From contig NC_087077.1 in assembly GCF_026151205.1 (NCBI RefSeq), positions 16,851,475 to 16,915,474 on the forward strand: 64,000 nt of DNA, read 5' to 3'. Under the pieces are notes generated by a model. It made no database searches, was not told the DNA's origin, and worked only from the letters and a program-made list of their open reading frames with translations. This DNA is from Bolinopsis microptera (lineage: Eukaryota; Ctenophora; Tentaculata; Lobata; Bolinopsidae). Numbering within the stretch: the stretch's first letter is position 1; every line of letters begins with the position of its first letter. This document shows positions 46,942 to 61,091 of this stretch, piece after piece. The position numbers and the translations under genes were made by a program.

Positions 46942-49900
46942 TGTCAGCGCTAAAATAGATACACAAGTTTAGACAGCATGTTACGGAAGAGCTTGTCCGG
47001 TTGAAATTGTGTTTTAAAACTAACGCCCTACAGTAATTAGGATTGTTTAAGATTGTTTAATCAAACAATTAATTGTTAATAGCAAACAGTAATACAAATA
47101 CACGAGAGAAACTTTCATTTTCAGAACAACTGCACTTTATTGGGTAGATTAGTCAACAAAAAGACAAGCACAAACAATGACGGACTAAGTTTAACGAGGT
47201 CAATTAGTCAATTTTAAGAGAAACAATCAACTGTCAACTTGGATCATTAATTACTTAGGCGATTGAAAATACCGCGGTAGCGATAATTCTGTTCGTTATT
47301 CAAAGGAATAATGTCAATTCTAGAAGCTTTCTATTTAACACAAACTCTGGATTGCTATTTTTCATAGTAATCAAAGTTGGATAAATTTGTACTGAATTGG
47401 GCACCAGTAAGTCCAGTATAATACATGTATTAAGGCTGAGAACGGAGGGATTTGAAAATGAATATTGGAAATATTAGGCATTTTGGTAGCAAGAAGCATA
47501 AATATTTTACATTACATTTACAGCAAGGATACGTACAATGAAAGTTCAAGAAGAATTATTAAATTTACCAGAATTAAGATTTAAAAGATTAAGACAACTA
47601 GCTTTGAAATTGTAATAAATATACGTCGCGACTCGCGTGACGGGGTAAAAGTGAGCACTGAGTAGTTTAATTCTTGAAACATAATATCCAAATCCGTAAT
47701 CAGGAACACTGAGGTGACTTGTAGACTTCCTCAGACTTCCTTATACGGGATCATTTAATGATCAAATACACCTTAAATGATCAAGTACACCCTCACTCTG
47801 AAGTCAGAATTAGGTAAAATTATTGTTCACGTTCAACAACGTTTTCAGGAAGTGGTACAAGAGATTCCTGAGTATCAACATTAAATATCTTCCCTAGTGC
47901 TGACTGCTGTCGCTACAGTTATATGCGAGATTAGAACAGACGGTGAAATATAATGCATTTTTAGAATAAATCACAATCCTCTAGACCCCTTATCAAAGAC
48001 CCATTATTTCAGCATTATTTTCGCCGTCCTGTTAGAAAAACAAAAAATGTCAGATAAAAAAGACATAAAATTGTGGCAGACAAATTACCACAGCCACGAA
48101 TCTGAAAACACTATTAAAATGTTCATTATAATATCGCGAGCAGTCCCTGACTCTCTTTATAAGCACGATTTTAACACCCTTTGTGTGTCGGATAACAATA
48201 GCAAGAAATAAGAGGTTATAACAACACATGCAGTTAAAAACATGCAGACATATCCTGCATAATTAACATTTTTATAACAAGCCCTGTCTCGACATTACCA
48301 TTGTTTTAACACACGCTCAGAAGTCTGTTTTATTCCTCAGTCAGTTAGCACGCGTCTTAGTATAGTTCCTACATGATCAAGAACAGACAGTTCTATATTA
48401 TAGAATCTATAATATTACATATATTATAGATGTGATACGAAGCACGCGTCTTAAACATGAAGAACCTACTACCACAAGACTCAAGAATAGCTTACTACAA
48501 TTTACAAATAGGCCGGTCTCACATTATTCGTGCAAAGAACCATAAATAGTACAAATGATAACGCCCCCGGCCCACAGCCGCACTTAGCTTGAAGTTTGAA
48601 CATAAAGTGTTCTGGAAGTTATGCGGTAATCGGCGTGTCACAGAATTAAAGCCTATTAAAATCCTGTCGTCACCTCACATGCGCCAGTTAATTCTCGTAC
48701 CACTATACGGCACTACCAGAACCAGTTCCACGACAAATGACCATAATGATAATATCTTGTGCCGAAGCACGCTTGATGGGCCATCCTTCAGAGACAGAGA
48801 CATTAACACGACTCTCTGATATCCTCAGAAATACTTTAACTTCATATTGTCAGCTGAAGGTACAGACGTCAAAGGCCCGAAAAGCGACTGCAAGTGTCAA
48901 AACTGAAATGTTTGCGGAGTAGAGATCGCCGAATGTCGGGGGGCGATGAGGGGCCCTGCGGGGCTTCTAAAACGATTTCGGCAGTAATTGGGGGAAGTCA
49001 GAGTAATGATGAACAACATCAGATTTGTCTAATTGTGTTGAACTAATGCTATATATGAGACATATAACATTAACAAGGTGGATACTTCTCTAATGTTAAA
49101 CTCTAATTCGGAGACGCGTTTAGTTGCCAACTGAGGCCGAAGTAACTGTTTAATATCTGGGATCTTCCTTGCAATTATAAAAGCACGTAATATCTTATGT
49201 CTATGATTCAGAGAGTGCTTGCCAGACAATGTCTGGCCTGCTATTCGCTCCGCCCAACAGGAATTAGGGTCGCAACGTCAGATAAAAATTGGGGTTGTGC
49301 ACGCGTACGCATAGTATAGCCAAGATCTTGAAATTGTTTTATTTAAATAAAGGCTGTGTGATATTCTGGGGTAATGACTACTAATGTGATAATAGTATAA
49401 TAGAAACATAATTACCAGGAGGAGAAACCAAAATTTATAATGGCTCTGTCTAGAATTACTAATCCTCTGGAAACTTTGGGAACAGAGGTCCCGAAATAGT
49501 AAATACACTTACACCACTCAGTAATTATTGTGTACTGATTGGGGTAGTCGTTGTGCGAGCAGCTGGACAGAAGAAAACTGGGTATAATTCCACAAATGTG
49601 CAAAAGTTTCACAACTATGTAAATTGTTACTGGAGATGTGATGACCCTGTTAAGTCTTAACGAAACTCAACATAAGTCATCTAGGATTCTAGGTAGGTCA
49701 CTGCGCAAAAGTTTCACAACTGTTTAAAAGTTTCACAGCTGGGTAAAAGTTTCACAACTTTGAAAAAGTAATCCCGTTTTTTTGCCAATCATTAAAAGTA
49801 ACCAAGTTCTAACTCAAACTGTCTGGTGGAGCCTGGAGACAGCCAGGGTTGGACTCCACGGAACAAAACTACAAAGAGAACCGATCTTGCGAACACTGAA

Positions 49901-52900
49901 ACCAGACAAAACTGAAAAAGTAAAACAGAGCCGAGTAGCTGAGATCACCCTGCTCAACTGCTCAATTTTCAGTTAGTTCAACAAATTACTTGTTCTCAGA
50001 ATTTAAAATATTCTCTTCGCTAAGTTGATATGAAATATAGTGGTTATGGACTGAATATCAGATATTGTTCGTGATTATGGATATTAGCTGATATATTAAA
50101 ATCCCCTCACATTATGTTCGTGATTACTGAAACTCCAAATTCTCCTCTTGTTTCCAGTTTCATTGTGTCCAGATAATGGTACCTGGAACTAACACTGTCA
50201 TAATGGGCGATGACACGGAGACAGCCACAAACATGGTCCACAAATACAGGTTTTAGGTCAACAACTCTTCTCAAAGTCATCGTTTTTCAGGCATTTCGCC
50301 ATTTCGATCGACTGAGAGGCGGCTAAATGACAGAAACCGAAAAGTTCCACGGAATTTAAGTTCATTTAGACAGGACTATTTAGCTGAATAATGCAAACTT
50401 CATCCAAATAGGAAAATCATTTAGCATGGTAAAATTCTACGAATCAGTGGGAAGATATTATAAAAATAGAAATGGCAGATTGAAAAAAGAAGAAAGTTTA
50501 GATTCTCTAAGTAGCTATGACCCAAGAAGGTCGCTGAATACTTATTATGATAGACACTTAGTGGCATATATTGGAGATTTGTGAGCACTTACTATTCTGG
50601 CCGTGTCTGATAAATAGTTTCGAGTATTTTTACTTAGTTTGTTATGTATCCATTGCAGGATTTTGAATTTCTGAGAAACCGTTTCGGTGAAGATGTTCGT
50701 ACGGATATTATCATCCGGTTATATAAGCGATCGATGAATTGCCAAAAGATTTTATCAGTCGCTCGACCATTCAATCGCCTCGCTCCATTTTCATTTAAAT
50801 TGGAACGATTTTCTCAATAGACCTCGTTCTCCGTTTCCCTCAGATTTAAAATATCTCGATAGCAGCTTACGAATTTAGTTACGAATTGTATATGACTTTT
50901 AAGGACAGAAACTTCGAGTCTCGATTCCAAATTACTTTCTTTAGATACATGTTATCGTGCATGAAAAAGGTTTCAGTTGCTGATGTTTTCCTCCATTAAT
51001 TTCCGATTCTTGCTTAATGCTTCTTAAAACTGATGATAGAACTTCTAATTTTGGGCGTGGCCAGAAGAAGTACTACCGATACTGTTCATACTAAGAAACA
51101 ATAAACTGTGAGGAACTAAGACTCCTGACTCTTGTCTTAGTGGGATAAGTTGAAATTAACCTTACATAAGCCATATACTGGTGGAACAGATTACCGAGTT
51201 ACTATACTTCACAGTCTCCAAGTCTGTGTGATTCAACCTGACTAACAGAGCTACTGAAAGCTTGCTATGTCGGTTAATGACGTTAGAAGAGGTTTCCAAC
51301 CTTGTTAAAAGTAGTCTGAACAGTGACTTTGTACTGCTGGAGTACTGAACCAGAACGGGAAATGACGACTTGTAATTTTAAAACAAGCTGTTAACATGGT
51401 CTTTAAAGTTGAATGGTATTCAAGTTGTTAGGTCGGAATTAAAGAAGACTGAAAGTATAGACCAGATCCCTGTCCAGAACTTTAACTCTGTCTAAACCGG
51501 TCTAAGCGGTAACAAAAAGTAGCGGCAAACATCAAAATAAACACACAGAATCCCGTTAGGCAAGTCCAGAGAGGTTAAAAACACGAGGAGTTAGGCAATC
51601 AGAATTTATAATTTAAATGCAATTAAAATTACCGGTGAGGCTGTGGAGATAATTAACTGCATGTGCAAATGAACAATTAGCGCCTAATTAAACGCTCAGC
51701 TCCATGTTTTGTAGGTTGTTAACAAACAGTTACCACACTATCCAGTCATGCAGCTAATTTGTAGTGTTAAACCAACTTGCTCACAAAACTCGGTTAACTA
51801 ACAGTTTTAGAAGTAGAACACACATGTGTGGTGTTCGTAAGCAAACTTTGACGGTAACTGGGTAAAAATTAGGGAAATTTGCAAAAGAAGAGTGATGTTA
51901 CGAGGCTAATCCTGGATGGTGATGGTGGGAATGACTGCTAATCTATGTTCAAAGCACAAACAGATCACTGTAAGGATTGACATTCCAATTTAAGGTTTCC
52001 ACCAACTGGCGCTGGAGTACTCGATCAAACCGATCAAAAATCATCCTCCTCCTCCCATAACATCATAACAATTCATGGCTGGCAAACTTCGATACTCAGA
52101 TCAAAAGATGGATCAATTTGGATTAGAGGATGGCTTCCAGAAATTTGTAAGGTTCTGATTGACGACTGTCCCTGAAGCCGTCGTTGTGGAGCTAACGGCC
52201 CATCTGGCCACAATTTAAAATCTCAGATCACGTTCATGATGAGGAAGACTGCCAAAAATTGCAAGAACTTGAAAAATGTCATGATCTTATCCAATAATGA
52301 GGCCTCGAAAGTCTGCTTCTAATGGAGAGCGGTAGACTACTAGCTAGCCGACAATCCTGAAATTCCCTAAATTCTCTGCTGGGTTTCACTGGTCAGGCGT
52401 AAGTGGCATAGGAGAATGGGGAGCAGGTCCCTTTCTTTGTGCCAATTAGAACTCGGTGGTATTAGGTTTAATTGGAATGAATATGCAATACGGAGTTATA
52501 TCAAGACGTGTTCATCGGCAGCCAGAACTAGCTACAATTGTATAAAGTGCAACCACCTTTTAATATGCAGTATGTTGTATAATATGGGGGGCCAATAAGT
52601 AGTAGATTAAGACCAGCCTAGACAGCTAGACTTAAAATGACAACCATCAAGGTGATAGATAACTTAACAGAACTGGCGAAATATGAGGGGTCTGAACGGA
52701 ACTAGCAAAATAGGAGGGGTATGAACGGAACTAGCAAAATAGGAGGGGTATGAACAAAACTGGAGAAATAGGAGGGGTTCATGGAGACAGCGCAACACCA
52801 CTCAGGCGCTAAAACTGTAAGTCGGTGTGTCGATGATGCCATGCAAGATGAGATCTACAGAGACTCCACACTAACACTAACTACCATAATGACAGTAGAC

Positions 52901-55900
52901 AAGAGCCCGCTGTCCCGAAAACAGACAGGTCAAACTCTAAGTTCGACAGATAGAAAAGTGACAGGTCTCCCTGCATGAGTCACGGCACAACGACAGATGA
53001 CACGACAAAAGACAGCTCGACAGTATTGTCAGCTGCATTTGAAAAATTATGCTTCTTCAAAGCTGTAAAATATCCGAGTATTAGCCATTTAGCTGGCTTT
53101 CGAACCATGACAAAATGCGACGAAAATCTAAATTTAACATCAAAATAAATATGATCATCTCTAACTGCTGTTCGAGGAGTATTAATAACAATTGTACACT
53201 TGGAGTAGTTATATGCAATCTGCTCCACGTACATGTGGTAAACAGAGGCTTGTATTTCCTCATTGGTTAGCTGTGAAGTGGGGTCGTCATGACTACCACC
53301 CTGGCCTGGTTCCAACCACTCCCCCTGTCACATTCAGTAGGTTCTGAGCGCGGAAGAACGTCAGTGCTACGGAGAAAAGGCGTACGTGAGAGAACGGCTA
53401 TTCGGGCAGTCAAAACCTAACGAGCGGCAGGTAAAGTAAACCATGAAAAAGGAAACGATGCAATAATTGGAGAGAGCAGTGAGCAGTGAATGGCAGTGAT
53501 CTGATAGTGATTATAATGATAACTTGGTGTGTAATAAACTGGTATCATCATCATGTGAGGGCCCCATAGAGAATATTAAAAGTGTAACATCTGACAAAGT
53601 AACATATGCTGCAAGTGTAACACTTACTGTTCAGTTAAACAAATGTTTAGACCGACGGCCAACAGATGGCACATTTAGCATGACGTAAGAATTGAGGATT
53701 CATCATTCAGATCTAGGGTCAGGGAATTGTTTAACGAAGGGAGACTTTATGGAGTGAATGGAAAGTGTCGAAACATAACAAGATGGTTAAGACAAATTAG
53801 AACTACTAAGGATTGTTAGCAGATAATCAGATAATCGTTTGAAGTTACAAGCACGTGTGCTACAATCAAATAAACACAAAGGACTAACAGACTAGCACAG
53901 TATGAGAGTTAAAATAAAGAAATAAGAATCGTTTGACAGTGGCATGGAATAAAATCATCACAAACAAGCAACTTAATATGATGTATCTTAGATGATTAGA
54001 AGAAAATCGTTTGACAGTGACATGGAATAAAATCAGCACATAGGTGGTACAAGAAACAAAATATTACGGATCTTAGGACTTAGTAAATGTGAAATTAATT
54101 GAATGTGGCATGGGACTAAATCAGTAGAAACCAGAAACTAAATATGACAGATTCTCGATGAAACCGATTGACAGTGGCAATAGATCAGTACAAACAATAA
54201 ACCAGTACAGACTCCGACAACAAGCACACACACTGGACACTATATTGAACTGTAGCTGTACCACGTGACTGATTCAGTCCCAGAACACGTGACCCAGACA
54301 AGGTCCTCCTATTGGTGGGCCCACTAACGTCTGCACTCCTTATTGTTAACTTTACAGCGCAGTATATGCGGCTAAAATAGCACAACACAAGATATGCTAG
54401 ACACTCTGGAGCTAGATATAGCACTAGAGCACTGGAGTAGCTCTGGAGTAGCAGCGGAGTAGCGCCGGAGTAGCACTGGAGCACTGTGACCAGCGAGACA
54501 CAATAAAGGACCGCAAAATAAACAAGTGAGCAAGTAAATGTAATATTATGTTCTGGTGTTAGTGCCAATATGAGTATTGACTCACTAATGAAACCACAGC
54601 TAGTGCACGATAGCTACACGCGGTCCAATCCAATCATCTGATTGTATACAAGCTCTCTCAGGTAAGCAGTGCACGATTAGCTGTACATATTAGATGATAT
54701 GTATTGTGAAGTCAATCCCGATCAAAATATTCAATCCCGGGATTCGGGAAATCCGACCAAAAAAAATTCGTGATTCCCGAAAATCGGGGGGAAAATCGGG
54801 AATTCCCCACTGAAATTCGTCGGGAAATCCCGGGATCCCACTAGATATGTATAGGAAATTCCAGCTGTATAAGAAAAACCCCGATTTATCGCGTACTTTG
54901 GGAAAGGGAAAACCCGGGATAGATCGGGGTTTTGGTTTTGGGGTCCTAAATTACTATTAAGCTATAACTCTATAAGACAGCAATGGGTGGATAAGGATCG
55001 AAATTCATACAAGCGATATCTTCTTAAAGTTTAAAGTCTTACAAATACACTCAGTAATTAAATAACAGAAATCAGATAAAATTATTGCTGCCTTTGCATT
55101 ATATTGTAAACCATGATACCAAGACCTGTAAATATCAATATTGTACCAGTATGCTCATGGCACGAAGTCGAACCAATCCCAACCCAATCGTCAATCGTGT
55201 TCTGTCATAAGAAAATCCTGTCAAGAATCAAAGTAACCAACCACTAAGGGGTTTTACGAGAACATGGCTTAAAAGCATGCATTGTGCCCTGTATAATTAT
55301 ACAAGTACTACTGTAAGGGATCACGTGTCATGAATTCAATATATCAATCATGAAGCGAAAAGATTTCATTGCATCTACTGGATTATCATTTTGATCTAAA
55401 TAAAAAGTGGACCTAGCAATCGCACAGGGGTTGTGGTCCAGATGCTGTTGACAAACAATCGGAGAAACAACTGTTCCATAACTTTATCAAACATAATATA
55501 TTTTCTTACCCAGCTTGTATCAAATTTCGTATTTCAAGATAATGGTATTTCTAGTTGAATACTAGGTGATATTATGTATAACAAATCCTAGATATTCATC
55601 AGGTGCAACGTTTATCAAATCCTAGTTTTAAATTAGGTGCAATCAACACAGACCCTAGTGTCTCAAACAATGATTTCATTAAAAGTATTAACAATAAATT
55701 ATCCTGGTTATTTATTACAAATGCATTTAACTAAGTATCAAACTTGTCATTGAAAAGTTAAAAGCAAGGTGCGTTAACACCTACAAACAGGTGCAATACT
55801 ACAGTTAAAGAGTTAACAACATGTGGACAATAAGAACTTGTCAACCAGCTAAAATACCGGGCCCGTTCCAGTCTACACTAGCTGTAAATAGGGAGTAGGG

Positions 55901-57001
55901 ACAGACAGAAGCAAGAATCTTAACGCCTCACTACACGTTTAAAATTCTCGCAGTAGGTGATGAATTGAGCACGTCAACGCTGGAATCTCACGGTTTTATC
56001 AATTGTGAAAATTTGGCGATGATGATGACAGAGTGTGGCTTCAGATGTGGGAACATGCGATTATTATTATAGGACGGTGACATGTACAACAAGTGTAACA
56101 GAAACAAAAGCATACAAGTAACAGTTAAAATGTCCACATTAATAGAGCTGTTGTGCAGTACTTGCTAAGTTAAACATATTATGCTATGTAATACATGACT
56201 GGTTACTATTATTGTTAAGGAGGCTGAGTAAGCCCCGAAGTTTAGACTGACAGACTTTCACCGGGAAGCCTACAAAGAGGTAACACATACTCTTAGCAAC
56301 AATATAGGGAAATAAAGGAAACCCCCACTATTTTAATTCCTAGAAGTGATATAACACAAGGTTTTTAAAGTATTGATGAGTTTTGATATTCCCCATAGAC
56401 ACATTGCGAGATGTAGCAAATTTTCACACTACTATACTGAAAATAATTGAGATTGAAAGTTGATTTAGCAGAACAGCCGCAATATATCAGCAAAACACGT
56501 AATAGATGGCGAATACTATTTATAATGCAGGAATAAGATAATTGAGACACAAATAGAAAAAGAGACGCCCTTTGCACTTTGAAAAAACGGTACTAGCCGC
56601 CCCCAACTATCGAAAGAACTCCTATAAAATTAGAAAGATAAAAAACCATATATTTTTACAGATGATGTGACGGAACGAATTGACGACTACAAGTATAAGG
56701 GGTAACTAATTCTCTACCCAATGCTCGGTCAACTCCAGTTAGCGTTGTTAGTTAACCTACTGACTCAGGGTAGTACCACACACTAAAACCAGGTTATATA
56801 TAACTAGGCCCTGACACATTGGTAACATTGGTCCCAGCCTGGGGAGAGGGTCGGAGAGAAACCCTGCGAGGCGGCTAAACACGGAGAGTGACACACGGTC
56901 TAATACCAATATCATAACGACAACTAGGCGAGCATTTCTGGTTACTAGGGGTCGTTTCTTCTGGTTACATCTCGTTATCTTATACGAGAGGTAGGACGTG
57001 T
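46942..57001. other. Long non-coding stretch
   Basis: No exon chain with matching splice phases or a familiar domain was found on either strand. Short open frames are present but show no motifs. It holds a small tandem repeat at 52690-52780, loose repeats around 53930-54195 (TTTGACAGTGGCATGGAATAAA-like words), a GGAGTAGC-rich run near 54420-54490 and a repeat-like stretch of AATCCCGGGATTCGGG words at 54720-54950. Confidence 0.5.
52690..52780. repeat. Imperfect 34-bp tandem repeat, about three copies
   Basis: GGAGGGGTATGAACGGAACT-AGCAAAATA units follow each other with few changes. Confidence 0.65.
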
Positions 57002-57801
57002 GGACCTTTACTGATAGTTGAAATTCGACATATGACGTCATCTAGCGTCATCTAGCGTCATCTAGCGTGAAATATCGCCAGATGATGATAGATGACGCTA
57101 GATGACGCTAGATGACGCTAGATGACGCCAATTAGCGACATTGTCGCTAAGTGCACGGCACCTTTCGAATGTCGCTATCTAGCGCTATCTAGCGCTATCT
57201 AGCGCTATCTAGCGCTATCTAGCGCTATATGACGCTATATGACGCTATATGACGCTATATGACGCTAGATGACGCTAGATGACGCTAAGCACGCAGCACT
57301 GACGCCAGGCGACAGATAGCGCTATTTTCATAAAAATTCTAGGGACGACATCTAGCGTCATCTAGCGTTATATGTTGCCGCGACATCTGACGCTATCTGA
57401 CGCTATCTGACGCCATCTAGCGACATTTGACGACATCTGACGCGACGACATCTGACGCAGGCGACATCAAGCGCTATCTGTCGCCTGGCGTCAGTGCTGC
57501 GTGCTTAGCGTCATCTAGCGTCATCTAGCGTCATATAGCGTCATATAGCGTCATATAGCGCTAGATAGCGCTAGATAGCGCTAGATAGCGCTAGATAGCG
57601 CTAGATAGCGCTAGATAGCGACATTCGAAAGGTGCCGTGCACTTAGCGACAATGTCGCTAATTGGCGTCATCTAGCGTCATCTAGCGTCATCTAGCGTCA
57701 TCTAGCGTCATCTATCATCATCTGGCGATATTTCACGCTAGATGACGCTAGATGACGCTAGATGACGTCATATGTCGAATTTCAACTATCAGTAAAGGTC
57801 C
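57002..57801. mobile_element. 800-bp fold-back transposon built of decamers, 8-bp target duplication
   Basis: Ends GGACCTTTACTGATAG and CTATCAGTAAAGGTCC are perfect inverted repeats, flanked by GGACGTGT at 56994-57001 and 57802-57809. Both arms are nearly entirely inverted copies (about 57002-57330 against 57470-57801) and consist largely of TCATCTAGCG / CGCTAGATGA decamers and TATCTAGCGC variants. The 8-bp duplication points to a hAT-type mobilising enzyme. No open frame for one. Confidence 0.88.
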
Positions 57802-57809
57802 GGACGTGT

Positions 57810-59086
57810 TACATCGAGTTAGTTCCACCTAGCAGCAGCTACCTCCCCCTGCACTGTTATTGATAATGATAATAGCGCGCACCCCTTAACCCCTAACACG
57901 TGACGATAACGCGCACAACACGTGGGCGACACTAGTAAGTGTTTGTAGGGTTATAGGGTAGTAGGCTCCCTGTGTAGCTGTGTTATACGTTGTAGACGTG
58001 TTAGTGACTGTAACAGTAGTTAGTGGGGGAAATTAGACCAATCTTTATTGAAGCCAGCTTCACTATCTTTAATAAAGCTCCAGCATGCACAACTCTATAG
58101 TCTATAAGCTGATTTATCTTCATAATTCTGGGAATCATATAGCTTTATTCGAGGATTTCGGTAACAATGTTACTAACGATTTATGTGCTCACTGCTGCCT
58201 AATCATTTAATTATATGCATAAATTATAAGCCCAATATGTAACAAATCAATCTCGAATAAACAAAAGAAAATAAGAGCTGTGATGGACAGTGATCTGAAC
58301 AAAGGTAAAAGAGTAGCTATAATAATAAAGGGGGAGGAGGCGAATAACAAGTTTCTCAGAGGAAGACAGCGATTATAAACACGTGTGTTAGAGGTGACAT
58401 GCTGACACAGTCTCCAGAGAAACTTGTAACTGGTTACACATGTGCAACACACAGCTGTTATAACTTTATAAAGCTCACTACGTCACCTCAACTCTCACTA
58501 CATACGTAATCTTATCCTGGTTCTACTGTTAAGTAGGTATTAGCCACGAGGAAATTGAGCTACATTATCATCACCGTTAAACCTTAAGTATCTGCCCACA
58601 TTGTGAACTCTACAGCATAACCGGAGTTCACATCAGAGTTTACATCAGGGCCGTCAAAATAAGAGAATAATTATAGAGAAGGTAATTAGTTAATAAGGTA
58701 ATAAATGTGAATCTCATGGTAATCAGGAAGTTGACTATTTCTAAATACTGAGTTAGAATTCTAAATATAAAGTCATAAGCTGTGAATTCGAGTGAAGCAA
58801 TTATACGCATTCACTTGAAGTTGACTAAGAGCTCTGTTGTTTATCATTTTAGTTTATTCGTATCCCCATCTGTCGATTCTATTGGGCAACACCCTTTTTT
58901 TGATAGCGCAACACCTTTTTCGAAAACTCGACACCTTTTTTGATCATGGGTAACACCTTTTTTAATATGGCAACACATTTGTTTATAAGACCTGTTGAAA
59001 AATGTAATATGAATGAGTCTCAATTAGGAACCGACCGGATCTATCCGGCCACTCTATAATCCTCTTAGAGTTACATATTATATCCA
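57810..59086. other. Non-coding stretch
   Basis: No gene or repeat family recognised. A few short runs of CAACACCTTTTT-like words occur near 58880-58980. Confidence 0.5.
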
Positions 59087-59094
59087 GTGGCGTA

Positions 59095-59372
59095 ACGTTG
59101 CCTGTTGGCGCCCCCCTGCCGAAAAAAGCGCCCCCTGTTGGCGCCCCCTCCCCTTTTGGTGCCCCTCCCTAAAATTGAACAAATTAGGTGATTTTAAAGA
59201 ATACGCCGGTAAAATCTCTAAAAAAGTGTGTATCTAGAGCAAAACGCGCAGTTTTGCTAGTACTTTAGTTAAGTTTTCGAAATTGTCCCACATTCAAACG
59301 ACGATTTGGCGCCCCCCTAAGACGGCGCCCCCCTGCACAGCGGGGTCAGCAGGGCCTTTCGTTACGCCACTG
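59095..59372. mobile_element. hAT-type MITE, 278 bp, with 8-bp target duplication
   Basis: Ends CAGTGGCGTAACG and CGTTACGCCACTG, flanked by ATTATATC at 59087-59094 and 59373-59380. The inside is C-rich (GGCGCCCCCCTG words), as seen in other invertebrate MITEs of this type. No coding potential. Confidence 0.9.
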
Positions 59373-59380
59373 ATTATATC

Positions 59381-60908
59381 CACATAGTTTCCAATTGTGC
59401 TAACTAACAATTTAGTCTGTGGTCAGCTAAACACAAACCTGTAGTGATCAATTGTCTCAATCAGCTCCCATTGAGATTACATAATATGCACATATAGCTT
59501 GAGCAGCCTGAAATAGTGGAAATCAAATGAATTACGAATAGACTTCAACTAACGAGCTGTACGTTTTATTTCTCCTCTGTATTTGCGATCTTAACTATAT
59601 TGAGACGACGACTTTAATTGAACGAAATATTTCAGATTTTCGACATCTTCATCAGTCTCAGACAACGGTATTTATTTATTTAGTGAATTTTACATCACCT
59701 GGTGTCCAAATGGCGGGACCTAAATTATTTATTCCTTGGCCAATTTGTTATTTCTTCATAATGATAAAAATGCACATTCGACCCAACCGGACCAAAAATG
59801 TTTCAATAGTATTGAGTATATCTCTCGCGAATACTACTACAGTACTACTACTTATAGCTTCATCCTGTACCCAGTACGGTCAACGTTATCTAAAATCATT
59901 TGTACAGTTACTGGAATGTGGAAAGATATAGAGTTTGACAAACAACATGTTATTTTACCAGTTATTTGAAAAATATAAAATTGAACATTCATTCTAATTC
60001 ATTTTGAACCACATTTTTACAATGTAGATTGTAGATTGATAGTCAAGGCTAAATGTAAATTTTCAAACAATATGAAATTCCTTGAAAGCTTGTAAACCTA
60101 CAAAACAACGGCCGATCGAAATATATGAAATATATTGAGTCTGATGAGCCTTATAGTTATAATACATCCTTAGAACATATATTGAAAGTTTCAGGGTGAT
60201 TGCTTTAAAAATGTAGGAGAAAATAGATTTTTAGACTCGATTTTCAGGGCACGCGATCAAAAATCGCTCGCGCAATACAATTACCACACATGCGCTGACC
60301 TTTGACCGGCAATAATTTCGGCTAGGAACGATATTTTTCCACGGCATCAAAAGCATCTGATAGATATTACTCCCCTCTATCAGAAACAACTAACTAAAAA
60401 GTCGATTTTAAGAAAATTTCCATGAAGACCCCCTGCCCCCATAATACAGTCAAGTCGGCTATAGACAATTGTCTTACACGTTATCAATATGTCCTAGCTA
60501 ATAAAGGACGATGGGTTGAGCAAATTATTAATTATTAAGTATTTTAATTGTATTATTATAAAAAGTATATATTTTCATTACCTAAATATGCAAAAATTAA
60601 GTGGAAATTTCATTTGTCAAAAAAATTAGAGCCATTTACTTTCCACACACTATTTTCAACTCACCCTGTATACGTTATTTACTTACTTTTGCTTTTGTTA
60701 GGTTTAGTGCGCTTCAACAGTGTCATCAACTTCCTTGCCCGCTCTATAGCTCCGATTCACAGCATATGATCATAATATGACTCTCATAGAGCCGTGACTT
60801 GTTAGATTCATGTAATCGTCGTGTTGAGATTTATCTACTCACTAAGTCTAAAGAGAAGATATAGATGCCCGTGTTCAATTAGATGAGCTGATTCCACGCC
60901 TAACATTT
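59381..60908. other. Non-coding stretch
   Basis: Short open frames are present without recognisable domains or splice-consistent neighbours. Confidence 0.5.
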
Positions 60909-61091
60909 GGGTCCGGGACTCTACGGCGTAAGACTCTACGGTGTAAGACTCTAACCCTAACCCTAACCCTAACCCACCCCAACCCCAACCCCAACCCTAA
61001 CCCCAACCCCAACCCCAACCCCAACACTCCAACAGTTACCCTAACCCTAACCCACCGTAGAGTCTTACTATACGCCGTTGAGTCCGGACCC
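60909..61091. repeat. Telomere-like CCCTAA repeats inside an inverted repeat
   Basis: Runs of CCCTAA and variants CCCCAA fill 60951-61055. They are flanked by inverted arms: GGGTCCGGGACTCTACGGCG on the left and CGCCGTTGAGTCCGGACCCC on the right, plus inner GACTCTACGGTG / CACCGTAGAGTC copies. Unique DNA continues on both sides, so it is not a chromosome end. Confidence 0.8.

Noticed and set aside
52980-53315. 111-codon minus-strand open frame starting MEPGQGG
   Set aside because: No recognisable domain, no splice-consistent neighbours and no signal of coding; possible but not supportable.
54185-54568. 127-codon minus-strand open frame with hydrophobic stretches
   Set aside because: It spans GGAGTAGC-type repeats and low-complexity DNA, and has no helix pattern of a known family.
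60951-61055. Chromosome end
   Set aside because: Unique sequence continues for 3 kb beyond the CCCTAA run and inverted arms enclose it.
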